NCBI GenBank assembly: GCA_947683425.1
Contig: CANTUQ010000073.1
Coordinates: 8,590,501-8,654,500 of the forward strand
DNA length: 64,000 nucleotides
Source: Excoecaria cochinchinensis
Taxonomy: Eukaryota > Streptophyta > Magnoliopsida > Malpighiales > Euphorbiaceae
Direction of reading: 5' to 3'
Each line of letters begins with the position of its first letter. Positions within the stretch are counted from its first letter, which is position 1. The translations under genes were made by a program, and so were the position numbers. The notes below the pieces were generated by a model that saw nothing but the letters and a program-made list of their open reading frames with translations, was not told where the DNA came from and did no database searches. Shown piece by piece: positions 1-11,294 of this stretch.

Positions 1-516
1 GTTATGGAGATGAAGCGAAAGCCTAACACTACAGACCAGATTAGGTTATTAATCAGGAAGTCCTACCCTTACTTAAGGGACTTGCTCAGCTTTAAGAGGC
101 TCAGAGATTGGGAGTTACTTAAGGACATTGCTATAGAGGCTGGGAAGGCTTACCTAGCAAAGAAAGCAAGCCAAAATAACTTTGTTGGGAAATTTTTTTG
201 GAACCAGTCAGGGTATAAATCAGGCGATACTGGAAGCAGTAATAATAGAAATGGTAAGACAACAGAGGTTTCAGCTACCGAGGTTGGACAGGGTCAGAGG
301 TACTATTCTAATTTGGGTTGCTCTTTATCCTAGATATTGGAGAGATTGATGAAGGAGGGCAAGCTACAACCATTGCCACCCAGGCCAGCTATGAATCAGG
401 GACAACCAGGGCATAGAGGTGATCAGTACTGCGCCTACCATCAGCACACTGGGAATCTGACAGATTATTGCCAGACTTTGAGGAACAAGATCCAAGATCT
501 TATTGACTCTAAATAG
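1..516 (+). pseudogene. gag C-terminal part of element A
   Basis: One frame runs from base 1 to a TAG at 514-516 and aligns along its length with the C-terminal half of the better preserved gag at 44155-45213 (shared blocks such as VMEMKRKP, KDIAIEA, RLMKEGKLQP and CAYHQ-TG). An in-frame TAG at 331-333 interrupts it. The zinc-knuckle-like end normally reads C-x2-YH-x2-TGH-x4-C; here the TGH histidine is changed (HTGNLTDYC), so metal binding is probably lost. Gag would form the particle that packages element RNA. Its 5' part is outside the window. Confidence 0.8.
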
Positions 517-2952
517 ATCACAGATCCTGAGAAGAGAGAGAAGAAGAAGAAGAAGGCAGGTTTTAATGCAGTCCCTCCACCGTATATATGATCGGGTCTG
601 GTCCACTCGAGTGGCATGTTTTGCAAGAGAGATATGGAGATGAGTACATTGCTATCATCCATCAGGAGACGAGTAAAGAAGGGATTCCCGTGGCAATGGT
701 AGATTATTGATCCATTAGCGAGAGTGGAGAAGAAAATAATATTTCTTTTCAGACGCTTTTTTTTTTTATTCCAAGAACTTCTTATGACAATATTTGAAAT
801 TTCAATAAAGTGTACATTTTGCTTATTTGTATGGTGCTTTTAATGATTTCATTTCACATGATCATGATGCATTTATTTTTTACATTAATTCAACTAATAT
901 GCCTGTATTTAATTTTGGGACTTTGGAAAATCCAAAGAAAATCTTGATAGCCTCTGATATAACTCCCAAAGAGAGGAAAATTCAGAGAGATAATGTCAAG
1001 AAAAAAAGAAAAAGCCTTTTCTTGGACTTGGAATAACAAGGGCATTGTTGGGACAACGTTGCTTCAATATGCCAACATGACGATAAGCAAAGTTTCAAAA
1101 GCCATTCTTTTATCTAGGACGCATACAGTGTAGCCAAGCAAAATCAAACTCCACATTAAAGGGCTATGTCAGAGGTTAGATAGATGAAACTCCGGGCCTT
1201 CACAAGAAATATATAGCTCATTAGAATCAAGTCTTAGAATTTATTTCCTCCCAACCATTTGAGATGCTCACTCCAAAGCTAATCAAGATTGACCTTTAAC
1301 TATCTGGAACCCTTATAGCCAAACTTGCGAGGAGAGCTCATTACCTTTATCTCTACTAAAAAAAAAACCCACAGTTTTGTCCTAAACCATCTGAGGCCAA
1401 CGTACTACTCCATCTCAACTATTAAAGGCTACTCCATCCCCTCCCAACCATTTGAGATGCTCACTCCAAAGCTAATCAAGATTGACCTTTAACCATCTGG
1501 AACCCTTATAGCCAAACTTGGAAGGAGAGCTCATTACCTTTACCTCTACTAAAAAAAAAACCCATATTTTTGTCTTAAACCATCTGAAGCCAACGTACAA
1601 CTCCATCTCAACAATTAAAGGCTACTTCAAAAATTGAGCCACCAAAGCCAAAAAAAAGAAGATACAGACTTTCACGGTCAAGATTCAAGTGAAGAAACTC
1701 ACCACCTCACCCAGTGTGCATAAGAGCCAAGGTGAAACTTTTGATGTAAAACAAAAAAGAAGAAACCAAAAGGAGTAGCCGTCCCAGTTGACAATGATGA
1801 AAATAAATTCGAAAGAGCAAATAGACACCGACAGACTGAAGGAGGTCCCATGGCAAAGGCTATATAAAAAAGGAGAAAGAATAAATGCCCCACGGGTTGA
1901 AAATAAAAAAAAAACGCAACCTTGCTAAAATTTGGCACCTTGCCAAGATGAAAACTAAAAAAGAAAAAAGAGGCATCCTAGGCAAAAATTAAGGGATAAG
2001 AGAAAATCTTCAATCATGAAAACCCGAGAGGGCTAATTGATAACAGGAGTTTGATGCTTTTAGGATTTCTCTCGAGATTAGATAGGGTTTTGTTTTTTTG
2101 AGATTAATGCCAAATAATGATCATGTGTAATGAAATCAAACCGAAACATATGCATTTATGCCATAATATGTTGATATAATTTGAGTAGTTCACTTTGCAT
2201 GATCAAAGTCGTCTACTGTCTACCCTCTGCTACTCTCACCACTCAGGTCCTTCAGCTGACTCATCCTGTTATCAAATGTCAAGCCAATTCTACAGCACCA
2301 TCATGAGAAGAATCAAGCTCATAAGACTACAATTAGGGCATAAGTACAAGCTGATCACCCTTGAAAGATCTTTAGCAACAACTTCAACCTCTCTTGCAAT
2401 CTGTAAAAAAATAAAAAAATAAAAAAGGCCGTTAAAGATAAAAACTGTAACTGGCTCTCTAAGCAAAAGTTAGGTAAAAAGATATGGTGAAAACCTGAAA
2501 ACAGGCAGTCTGTCCTTAAAAATAAAAAAAAAAGCCGCTGCATTGGGTTGGGTCCATTCCAGGCAAAAATAAGACGCAGGATTGTGTGAAAATCCTCAAA
2601 AGACACATTTCCTGCTAAGAAAAACTAGTGTGAAAATCAACAAAGGACGCACTACCTTGAAAAAATGACTACAGGTATCAGTTGAGAACCTCGTAAATCC
2701 AAAGACACAAAATCCAAAAGCAATTCCAAAGGGCATCGATCCTACCTCAAATTGAGCCCAGCCCGGCTATCACCTCCAAACTCACTTAGATTAATTCTTG
2801 TCTTGCATTTCTGCATGACCCCATGTATTTCACTTGCATGCTCACTATTTTTCCTGCATATTTGGCTTTCCAGTTTTGCAGTAAGAGAGATTCGATACGG
2901 ACACCAATAAAAGCTGAATGGCGACATTAGTCCAAACACCAATCCAAACAAT
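517..2952 (+). other. non-coding interior of element A
   Basis: No recognised protein domain. The stretch around 827-1000 matches 25985-26130 in element B and, more weakly, 45350-45465 in element C; it reads like DFISHDHDAF...PKKILIASDIT but belongs to no domain I know. The rest is AT/A-rich, with fragments again shared with B (for example 2430-2640 with 27425-27640) and C (1980-2160 with 51500-51680). This is the long untranslated region between gag and 3' LTR expected where pol has been lost. Confidence 0.6.
1250..1635 (+). repeat. 193-bp tandem duplication in element A
   Basis: The segment starting CCCAACCATTTGAGATGCTC at 1250 recurs at 1443 with only scattered differences, including the same run of A followed by CCCA and the same ATCTGAGGCCAACG / ATCTGAAGCCAACG block. 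There are two copies, direct and adjacent. Confidence 0.85.
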
Positions 2953-3003
2953 CAGCCAAAGACCTCTCAGGGGGTAATCAGCCAGAGACCTTTCAGAGGG
3001 CAT
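2953..3003 (+). repeat. two copies of the agacctctcaggggg motif
   Basis: Two adjacent units of about 26 bp (GACCTCTCAGGGGG and GACCTTTCAGAGGG, each followed by an AATCAGCC-like or GCATC tail). Element B has about five of these at 27935-28050, and element C has a related palindromic unit amplified at 52690-53207. Confidence 0.7.
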
Positions 3004-3009
3004 CATTTT

Positions 3010-3737
3010 AAATCTCAGAAGGGTCAGCACGATGGCGAAACTACCATTCTACGGAAGGTTAGCACGACCACGGCACTACCACTTTAAAAGGGTTAGCACG
3101 ATGACGGCACTACCACTCCATGGAGGGTTAGCACGATCACGGCACTACCGCTTCAAATCTCAGAAGGGCTAGCACGATAGCGGCACTACTATCCTACGGA
3201 AGGTTAGCACAACCACGATACTACCACTTTAGAAGCGTTAGCATAATGACGGCACTACCACTCCACGGAGGGTTAGCACAATCACAGCACTATCGCTTCA
3301 AATCTCAGAAGGGTTAGCACGATGGCGGTACTACCATTCTATGGAAGGTTAGCACGACCACGGCACTACCACTTCAATAGGGTTAGCACGATGACGGCAC
3401 TACCATTCTACGAAAGGTTAGCACAATCACGACACTACCGTTTCAAATCTCAGAAAGATTAGCACGATGGCAGCACTACCATTCTACGGAAAGTTAGCAC
3501 GACCACGGCACTACCACTTCAGAAGGGTTAGCACGATGACGGCACAACCATTCTATGGAAGATTAGCACAATCACGGCACTACCGCTTCAAATCTTAGAA
3601 GGGTTAGCACGATGGCGTCAGTACCATTCTACAGAAGGTTAGCACAACTACGGCACTACCACTTTAAAATATTACCACGATGACGACACTACCACTCCAC
3701 GGAGGGTTGGCACGATCACGACACTACCGCTTCAACA
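3010..3737 (+). repeat. tandem array with four-monomer higher-order repeat (element A)
   Basis: I count 20 monomers of about 34-40 bp with core TTAGCACGATNNCGGCACTACC. They fall in a fixed order of four types: one with GATGGC and ATTCTACGG, one with GACCACGG and CACTTC, one with GATGACGG and ATTC/ACTCC, and one with GATCACGG and CGCTTCAAATCTCAG. Five such quartets of about 145 bp make the array. It ends just before the polypurine tract. Element B carries the same order at 28062-28540. Tandem arrays in the 3' untranslated region are known for Tat/Ogre elements. Confidence 0.9.
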
Positions 3738-3880
3738 AAAAATAACACGCAGACAACATGGTGACAACCACCCCAACAACATTATCCAGTCCAAAAAGAC
3801 GGCTGCCTTAGGTACGTGTCTCTTTCCTTCTTTTCTCTGAGTTTTGGCTCACTTAGGCACCCATACAATATCTTCCCCAA

Positions 3881-3893
3881 AACTGGGGGCAAC
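3881..3893 (+). other. polypurine tract, element A
   Basis: AACTGGGGGCAAC lies directly before the 3' LTR. The same tract occurs at the matching place in B (28997-29009) and C (53753-53765), as AATTGGGGGCAAC in both. This is the expected primer site for plus-strand synthesis. Confidence 0.75.
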
Positions 3894-4440
3894 TGTAGAC
3901 ACCGGGTCCCGAGGCAGCCTATATCAGGGTTACTGAATGATGATTATACGCCTGTTCACAGGCAAACAGGTTGGAAGTGATGATTTTTTTGTAAAAATTT
4001 GCTTTTAAAAAATAAAAAAGGAAGTTTAGAAATTATTGTGTTTTGGTCAAATTTGTTATTTAAAAAAACTATATAGTTTTTGGTGTTTGCGGTAGCTGGC
4101 GTGCGGGAGGGGCTGGCCTCCGCGCGTGCCAGGCATTGTGCCAGCGATCGCGTGCTGGCGTAGGGGTGGACGCCCTCGCGCTAGATGAAGCGCGCGCGGG
4201 GGAGTCGCTGGCCCGTGCGCGCAACCGACACCCGTCGCTCGCCCCAACGGGCGTCGATCGTCCTTGGTCTGCCGAAAATGCCAATTTCACCCCAATTTCG
4301 GATTTTCATGATTTTTTTATTTTTTCTCACATTTTTCGGGATTTTTAATGATAATTTTCATTTTTGAACCTAAATTAAGGGGAATTTGATAAAAAATTCA
4401 ACTTCTTTCCTTAATTAATTAGGTTTTCCATTTTTATTGA

Positions 4441-4448
4441 TATAAATA
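4441..4448 (+). promoter_or_regulatory. TATA-like box in LTR A
   Basis: TATAAATA, about 550 bp into the LTR and just after the CpG-rich segment. B and C have TATAAAAA and TATAAAAT in a similar position. A plausible Pol II promoter site; the start point is not shown. Confidence 0.4.
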
Positions 4449-5129
4449 GAAAATTATAGGAAGAAAAAGAGAGGAATTTATTTTGGGGCATTTTTTTCTT
4501 TTCTTTTCTTGAGTTTGGCATTTTTTGTTCTTCTTTTTCAAGTCTTTTCTTCTTTTACTTCAATAAAATTTCTTCTAAACATTTTAGATTGAATTTTATT
4601 GAATAATAATTGATTTTGAGACAAAGAAAACAATTCTTTATTCTTAAAAATCTAATTTTCTCACTTGTTATTTTTTTAATATTTTTCTCTTCAATTAATT
4701 TCTTCCAACAACTTACATTATTTTTTGGATGAAAAATTAATTTTGAGACAAAAAGAATAATTTTTTTTTCTTGAAATCCAAATTTTTCCTAGACCCAATA
4801 GGTGTTTGTTCTTTTCTTTTTTTTTTTCATTATTTCTTTAATATTAAAAACTTTTATCTTAATGAACAAGATCTTTTGCTTAAACTGTCCCGCTATATTA
4901 TTATTGTGTAATGTGTATGTGTATTTTGTTGGTTAGATTTGTAATGGACGAGTTATCGTGTTAGTCGTGAATAGTATTTTTCGACGGTAAATAGTGCACT
5001 GGGGACAAAAATTACACCCGGAGGTAAAAAATATTTTATTTGACCATCGAAAAATACTAGTCACAAGCAATCCGAGGGTAAAATGTGGAGAAAAAATGAA
5101 CTCAGATAGATTTCCAAAAGTTAAAAATA

Positions 5130-5855
5130 AAAAAAAAAATGGGCTCGTTTTAAGGGTTACCTGGTTTGATTAAGATTTGACTAGACCTCTAAAAATAGCA
5201 AATTACCTCTAAAAATTATTTTAATGGTATATATACACTTATGTTAATATTTAGAAATTTTTGACAGCGAAAAATTAATTTTTTGGTAACACTGAAAATT
5301 ATCAAAACGGACTGATTTAAATGTACCAGATCGAGAAACGGACTCTGTTTGAGCTAAAATTTTGCAGGGAAACTAATTTATATATTTTAAGAATTATAAA
5401 ATTAATTTTGGAAGAAATTGAGGTTAGAAAGTGAGTGAAATAATTTAGGATTACATAATTGGCTTAAAAATGGAAAAATGGCCACTTGGTTTATGAATTA
5501 TTATGTTGTTTGTGTGTGACTGTGGATTGTTTGAATTGTAGGAAGTGTATGTTATATATATAGCCATTATACTGCCAAATTTTTTACCAAATGAATAGTA
5601 AATTGGACAGTTATAAGTCAACCGATATCTCAATCCATTTGGATCTCAAACGACCCATTTAGGCCAACATTTTTATAATAATTTTTTTAGTATCCCGTTA
5701 TTATATCGATAATTATTTTTCATTAAAAAAATATCAATTGGGTCGACCCAAACCCACCTAACCCATTTGGGTATTGACCCATTTATGACCCATATATTTT
5801 TGACCCATTTATGACCCAACCCAAACCCGCCCAACCCACCCATTTGCCACCTCTA
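5130..5855. other. LTR A insert with GACCCATTTATGACCC repeats
   Basis: This part of LTR A has no counterpart in the LTRs of B and C. Its right end holds several copies of GACCCATTT(A)TGACCC and AACCC(A/G)CC and closes with CATTTGCCACCTCTA, a type of end I associate with plant DNA transposons (TAGAGGTGGCAAATG read backwards). I could not find a matching left end or a target duplication, so the class is not settled. Confidence 0.35.
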
Positions 5856-6090
5856 CGCCCCGGCGGCCCATGAAAATCCGGAGGACCGATTGCCGCCCAC
5901 GCCCGGTCGTACTCATAACCGCATCAGGTCTCCAAGGTGAACAGCCTCTGATCGATGGAACAATGTAGGCAAGGGAAGTCGGCAAAATGGATCCGTAACC
6001 TCGGGAAAAGGATTGGCTCTGAGGGCTGGGCCCGGGGGTCCCAGTCCCGAACCCGTCGGCTGTTGGCGGACTGCTCGAGCTGCTCCCGCG
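5856..6090 (+). rRNA. 25S rRNA gene fragment inside LTR A
   Basis: About 235 bp reads as plant 25S rRNA in sense orientation. Recognisable blocks include CGGTCGTACTCATAACCGCA, TCAGGTCTCCAAGGTGAACA, GGCAAGGGAAGTCGGCAAAA and GTCCCAGTCCCGAACCCGTC. A few bases differ from the usual sequence (for example GGCGGCCCATGAAAATCC where CCTTGAAAATCC is usual), so it is an old partial copy. It stops at CTGCTCCCGCG, where an ATT microsatellite begins. It is far too short to be functional. Identification is from memory of the conserved 25S sequence, without a search. Confidence 0.88.

Positions 6091-6092
<2 letters not shown>

Positions 6093-6156
<64 letters not shown>
6093..6156 (+). repeat. (ATT)n microsatellite
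   Basis: About 64 bp of uninterrupted TAT/ATT units directly after the rRNA fragment, followed by GTT- and ATT-rich DNA. B and C LTRs also have ATT arrays in this part. Confidence 0.95.
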
Positions 6157-6184
6157 GATGTTGTTGTTGTTGTTGTTTTATTAT

Positions 6185-6215
<31 letters not shown>

Positions 6216-7339
6216 GTTGTTGTTGTTGTTTTATTATCATTATTATTTTATGTTTTTATATATTAATCTATTAATTTGTTAATCTATTTGTTTTAATATG
6301 TCATTTAATTTATTTATCATCCATGATGCATTTTTATCTATTTTAATTTGTTATTTATTATTTTATATGTTTAATTGATTTTTTTTATTTAATTACTAAC
6401 ATTAATTTATTTGTTTTTTTGTTTTAATACTTATTTTTGTTATATTTGAGCACATTTGCACGTGAAAGAGGAGATCCGAAGATTTATTTTGACTGATTTA
6501 TCAATTTTTCATTATATTTATTATTTTTTCTTTATTTTGTCTTTTTAATTTATTTGTCATGTAATTTGTAATAAAATCATTTATTTTCTGTACTCTTAAA
6601 TAAAAATCACAAAAATATTTATATTAATAAATTGGGATTTTTTTTAATAAAATAGGATCAATGTCCTAATTTCAACCAATAAAATGTCACTTTCAAAAGG
6701 AGAATTAATTTTCATAAAATGGGATCATTCATCCCGGTTTTCTCACTAAATGCCTAAAATAATTCTCCATTTTTAAGTATGCATGAAGGAACCAACGTTT
6801 CTACTCCAAATAAATATCCCGATTTATGTATGCTTGTTTAGTTATTTGATTTTGTCATTTATTTATTTATTTTAATTTTACATTTTGGGGGATTATATTT
6901 TTGTCCCAAATTTATCTTTTAATTTATTTTAGTAATTTATTTTGTTATTTTATTTATCGCTTTCTTCACTGCTTTAATGTTCGTTTAAATTAATTGCATG
7001 ATGTTTGAGAAAAGGGATGGAAAATTAATTGTTAAAAGCTCACTTATAATTTAACCAACGCATTAGTAAGAGTGAAGTTCAGAAAATCACTCTCTAGTTT
7101 AAGACCTTCGAGGTTAAACGAACTTTTCCAATTTCTTGTAAATTGGGTGGCGACTCTAAAATACCCCAAAGGTGCCTAAAGTTTTCATGGGGTTAGATGA
7201 ACTTCCCCAATATTCTATTGGAAAGGGATTCCAAAATATCCCATGTTACCCAAGATCTAGACGCGAACCCTTCTCGGACCCTAAAAGGAGACCCTCCGGG
7301 AAATACATAAGCGAGTTCTGACTCGTCATATAAACCTAC

Positions 7340-8376
7340 GTGCAATATTAGATAACAACTAGTTGGCAAGAACTACTCAGACTAGATGAGGAAAGTGAAA
7401 ATTGTTCTCAGGGCCAAGAAAATCCATTATGTCTTGGATTAAGATCCACCATCACTTTACTCTGATGATGCCACTAATGAGATCAAGGGCATTTATCTTA
7501 AATACATGGAGGATAATAAAGTAGTAGTATGCGTTATGCTCGGTGTTATATCCTCAGACCTTCAGAAGCAACATGAAAAGATGGATGTTAGGACCATCGT
7601 TTTACACTTAGAGGAGTTTTATGCTTCTCAAGCTAGAAGTGAGCAATATGAGATTACTAAAGCCCTCTTTAGCTGTAAAATAGTGGAGGGCACTTCGGTT
7701 GCTGCTTATACAATAAAGAGGTATGGGTATATTGAGCACTTTAGTAGGATGAACTATATTGTGGATAATGATTTTTACATAGATTTATCATTGGTTCCAA
7801 GTTTTGCACCTTTTGTTCTTAACTTCAACATGAACAAGATTTGAGTCACCATACTTAAGCTTATCAATATGCTCAAGATAGTAGATGGATCACTTAAGAA
7901 TGATCTAAAATCTTTCATGGTTGTCTCTTTTGCTCAAAAGGGTAAGAAGCAGAAGAAAAAGGCAATTATGGCACAACCCAAGCATGATGGTGTGTCAAAG
8001 AAGAAGGCTGCTGAGAAAGAGAAAAATCTTAAAGGGACTTACTTCCATTATAGAAAGGATGGCCAGTGGAAGCGAAATTGCAAGGCCTATTTAGATTCTC
8101 TTAAGGAGAAGAAGCAGGTTGAAGCTTCTATTCCTAATATTAAAATGAATACCAAGATAATAAAACAAGATAATCTAAATGCCTTTTACTTATGGCACTG
8201 TCGTTTAGGCCATATAAATGAGAAACACATGACCAAATTACACAAGTGAATCTCGTTTATTAGGCAAAATGACTAAGGTACCCTTTCTTGTAAAGGAATA
8301 CATGCCAGTGAGACATTGGATTTAATACATTCAGATGTAAGTGGTCCAATGACTAAACATGCTAGAAGAGGTTATT
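7340..8376 (+). pseudogene. copia gag and start of integrase region, degraded
   Basis: The frame around KVKIVLRAKKIHYVLD, YMEDNKVVVCVMLG, DLQKQHEKMDVRTIVLHLEE and EQYEITKALFSCK is the usual copia gag, with stops at several points (for example after HYVLD and NFNMNKI). The zinc knuckle that normally reads C-x2-C-x4-H-x4-C is here YFHYRKDGQWKRNC: two cysteines-to-tyrosine and H-to-Q, so it is dead. The frame then runs from KEKKQVEA almost straight into WHCRLGHINEKHM, the pre-integrase motif, so the protease region is missing. It ends in the integrase start (LDLIHSDVSGPM), where the nested element begins. Confidence 0.85.
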
Positions 8377-11130
8377 TGTAACACCCCGAAATGTACCCTA
8401 GAAGGATTTGTATATTTCTAGGGATTCTGATGATCGAAACCGTATGATTTGATGGTCGGAGTGATTAAGCATGAGAAAAGGTATGATTAGAATTAAGAAA
8501 AATGAAGACAAGGGTAATTTGGTCATTTTGCAAATATAGATTTAATTGAATCGAATAAATAACTATGAGGGCTAAATTTTGAGAATGGATCAGTTTTATG
8601 TCACACGTATGTGAGTGGTACTGTCAGGTGTGCCAAAAGGATGAATTCGGTATTAATGCAAAAGTTTCGGCAAGTGCGGCCAATTCCAAATTTTGCAAGG
8701 TATTAATTTAGGACTTAATTGAAGGGGGTAAGGAGTTAATTATGGGCCAATGTAAGAATTATATTTATGTATTAAGTTAAGGTAAGATTAAATGAGAAGA
8801 TGTGGACTAAAATAGATAATGGGAGTAAGGACCTATAAGAGGGTGACACTTGGCATTGAGGATTAGTTAGAATTTAATGAGGTAGAAAGAAAGGGATACC
8901 AACCATTTTTGCTGGGATTTTGGGACAGCCACGTTTTTCGTCCTTCTTCTCCAATCTTCTTTATTTATTTAGGTTGCTAAGGGATTTGATGAATTAAAGG
9001 AATTTCTGGCCATGATTAAGGTATGGTTAGTGTTAATTTGTGTTAATTTACCTCTCTTCTCTTATATTTTCCATAGGGCTTGAATCCTTAATCTTGGGGT
9101 TGATGAGTAACGTGATTTTTGGTGTGGTTTATTTGAGGATTTTAACAAGTGGAGTATGGGAGTAAAGGAGAATCAAGTTGAACGAGGAGGCACTTATGAG
9201 GTTTGGCAAATTCTACCCTTTTGAAATATATCTATGTTTGTGTTGGGATGATTTGAGAAATTGATGTTTTGATATTTAAATGTCGAATTGGAGTTGCTTG
9301 TGTTGTGTTGTTTGTGTAGATTTGCTTAATTGTAGAGAGGTTGAGTTTCCAGGGAAAACTCTGCCCAGATTTCTCTAGACCTCTTGTGATTTTTTTAGCT
9401 ATAAGTTTAGATATAGACATCCAAATTGTATGAGACTGGTGGCATTTGAAAGCTAATTTATATACCTGAAATTGTCTCTGAATGACCGAAAGCCAATTCT
9501 GGCTCTAAGATCCTTGAAAATGGTAAAAATCGGGGCATTTTGCTTACACGTTCACTGGAGCAGTGTAGGTTGTGTAGCTCATATCTAGAGTTATAGATGT
9601 TTAATTGATCTATAATTGGTGTTATTTGAAAGCTAACATCCTAAGGAACATTTTTTAAGAAGGAATTAATTGCTAAATATGATTTTTAGTGGGTCGCTTA
9701 GGCAGTACAAAGTCGGGTGCGAGAAGCAGTCATGTTAGTTTATTTTCGTAGGGCTAGTGGCGGACGCTTCTGTCGCGAGCGCAACCCTTGTCATAAGTGC
9801 AACAAAACCTGCCTTCTGAAGGTTTTTCCTTCTATTTTGAGCCCCATGGTCTGTGTGAACCCTTGCCCCTCTTCACCCTTCTCTAGGTTGTGTATTTTCT
9901 AATGTTTTTCCTTCCGAAATACACCCGAACTTCCTCAGAACCTCTTGAGACATATTCATCATATGTTTAGAGCTTGGAAATGAGTAAATAAATGGCTATC
10001 ACTTAGGAACACAAGTGTTTGAGATTGATAATAAGAATATTGACTTAGTTACTTAATAGTTCAATGAGTCGAACACCTTCAAATATGTTTAATAGTGACC
10101 TGATTTATATTATGTAGGCGATTTCAAGTGAAATTCCATAACTTGTATTTTAAACCCGTAGAATTACGGGGTTTGGATTCCCAACTCTTCAGGATACATA
10201 GGAAGTTTAGAACACACTTTCAAGTCCCAACCCAAGTTTAGAAACTTGTTCAGAAGATAAGGTACCAGTTGAGCCATTAATGACTAAAGTCTCAAGTAGA
10301 CTTATTTATAGTTTAAAATTGTTGGGATGTTAAATGAATTAAATGATTGTTTTAAGTGTGTCATAAATTGAAATTGAGATGAACCTTTCGTATCTCAAAC
10401 GGTTTTTATATGATTGTATAATTACGGAATGATTCTTAATAAGTTAAGTAGTTTAAGATACTTGTGTTGAAGTTTTTGAGTTTAATGCATGAATTTGGGG
10501 GAAATAATGATTATGAAATTGTTTATGGACATTATAAGTATAAATATGTTTTTATGTGAAGTTGTAGTTGATTAAAAATTGACATGAGTGTGGTCAAGTG
10601 TAGTGGCCCATTGGAACTCGAATGATGTGGGCAGGATGTGAGGCTTGGCTCTGTCGTGAGCGCGATAGAGATCTTCTAGTTTTCTATCGTGATTGCGACG
10701 GAGGTCACGAGCGTGACTCTTATTGTGATGTTTGGCTCTGTCGCGAGCGCGACAGAGGCCATCTAGTTTCTATCGCGAGCGCGACTCTTTTCTATGCCAT
10801 GAATGTATATTAATGGAGCTATTTGACATGGGTTTTGACTTGTGATTTACATATGACATAGTGTATAAACTATGATATGCTATACCATGCAAGTTATAGT
10901 TGAAATAAATTGCTGAGCATGTATTAAAATTAAAATGTGATCTTCATTAAAGGTTATGGATTGTTATATTTTACATGAACCAATGCTTTAATTTATGAAC
11001 AAATTATGTGTAGGATTATTATGCGATGATAATAAGAGTATGTGCTTCTGGAAAAGGTATAAAATTATAGCATGAACATTATTAAAGGAAACAAGTATGT
11101 GTTAGCTTGCGTTAGTCAAGTAGTGGATAG

Positions 11131-11294
11131 TTAGGCATGCCTAATAGAGTTAGTGTTGCTGTAGCCAGTGTATGATTTAGACCCTGATCAGGTCCCCTGA
11201 CTGGATCTTCGTGATCCCTGTGTACTGAAAAGATAGTGTTGATACCTTCGGGTATCTATGAGTTATGAGAATAGTGTTGATACCTTCGGGTATC
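11131..11294 (+). promoter_or_regulatory. hairpin cluster in the 5' LTR
   Basis: TTAGGCATGCCTAA palindrome (11131-11144), then GACC-ctgatca-GGTC (11180-11194), GGATC-ttcgt-GATCC (11203-11217), and two copies of GATACC-TTCG-GGTATC (11241-11256 and 11279-11294). TTCG is a very stable RNA tetraloop. The solo LTR at 32985 has the same series with other stem sequences. Function unknown; structure as transcribed RNA is the likely point. Confidence 0.65.

Larger units (their letters stand above)
1..7328 (+). mobile_element. Tat/Ogre-like Ty3/gypsy element A, 3' part
   Basis: The window opens inside a gag reading frame and continues through about 3.4 kb of non-coding interior to a polypurine tract and a 3' LTR starting TGTAGACACC. 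The gag tail, the tract and the LTR start all match elements B and C in this window, which sets the family. No protease, RT, RNase H or integrase motif appears between gag and the LTR, so this copy looks non-autonomous. The right LTR end is placed at ...ctcgtca, where copia sequence begins; this end is more diverged than the gcgcgtcaca ends of B and C and is less sure. The 5' half lies outside the window, so no target duplication can be checked. Confidence 0.8.
3894..7328 (+). repeat. 3' LTR of element A
   Basis: Starts TGTAGACACCGGG. The first 120 bp and the last kilobase (from about 6640, with the ATAAAATGGGATCATTCATC block and the GCGACTCTAAAATA block) match the LTRs of B and C. Length about 3.4 kb. 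Inside are a CpG-rich segment (4088-4270), a TATA-like site (4441-4448), a stretch not shared with the other LTRs (about 5130-5855), a 25S rRNA fragment (5856-6090) and an ATT microsatellite. Confidence 0.8.

Noticed and set aside
4056..4367. GC-rich open frames on both strands
   Set aside because: Same cause as above, in LTR A.
5955..6282. Open frames ending in runs of Y or I
   Set aside because: They run through the 25S rRNA fragment into the ATT microsatellite.
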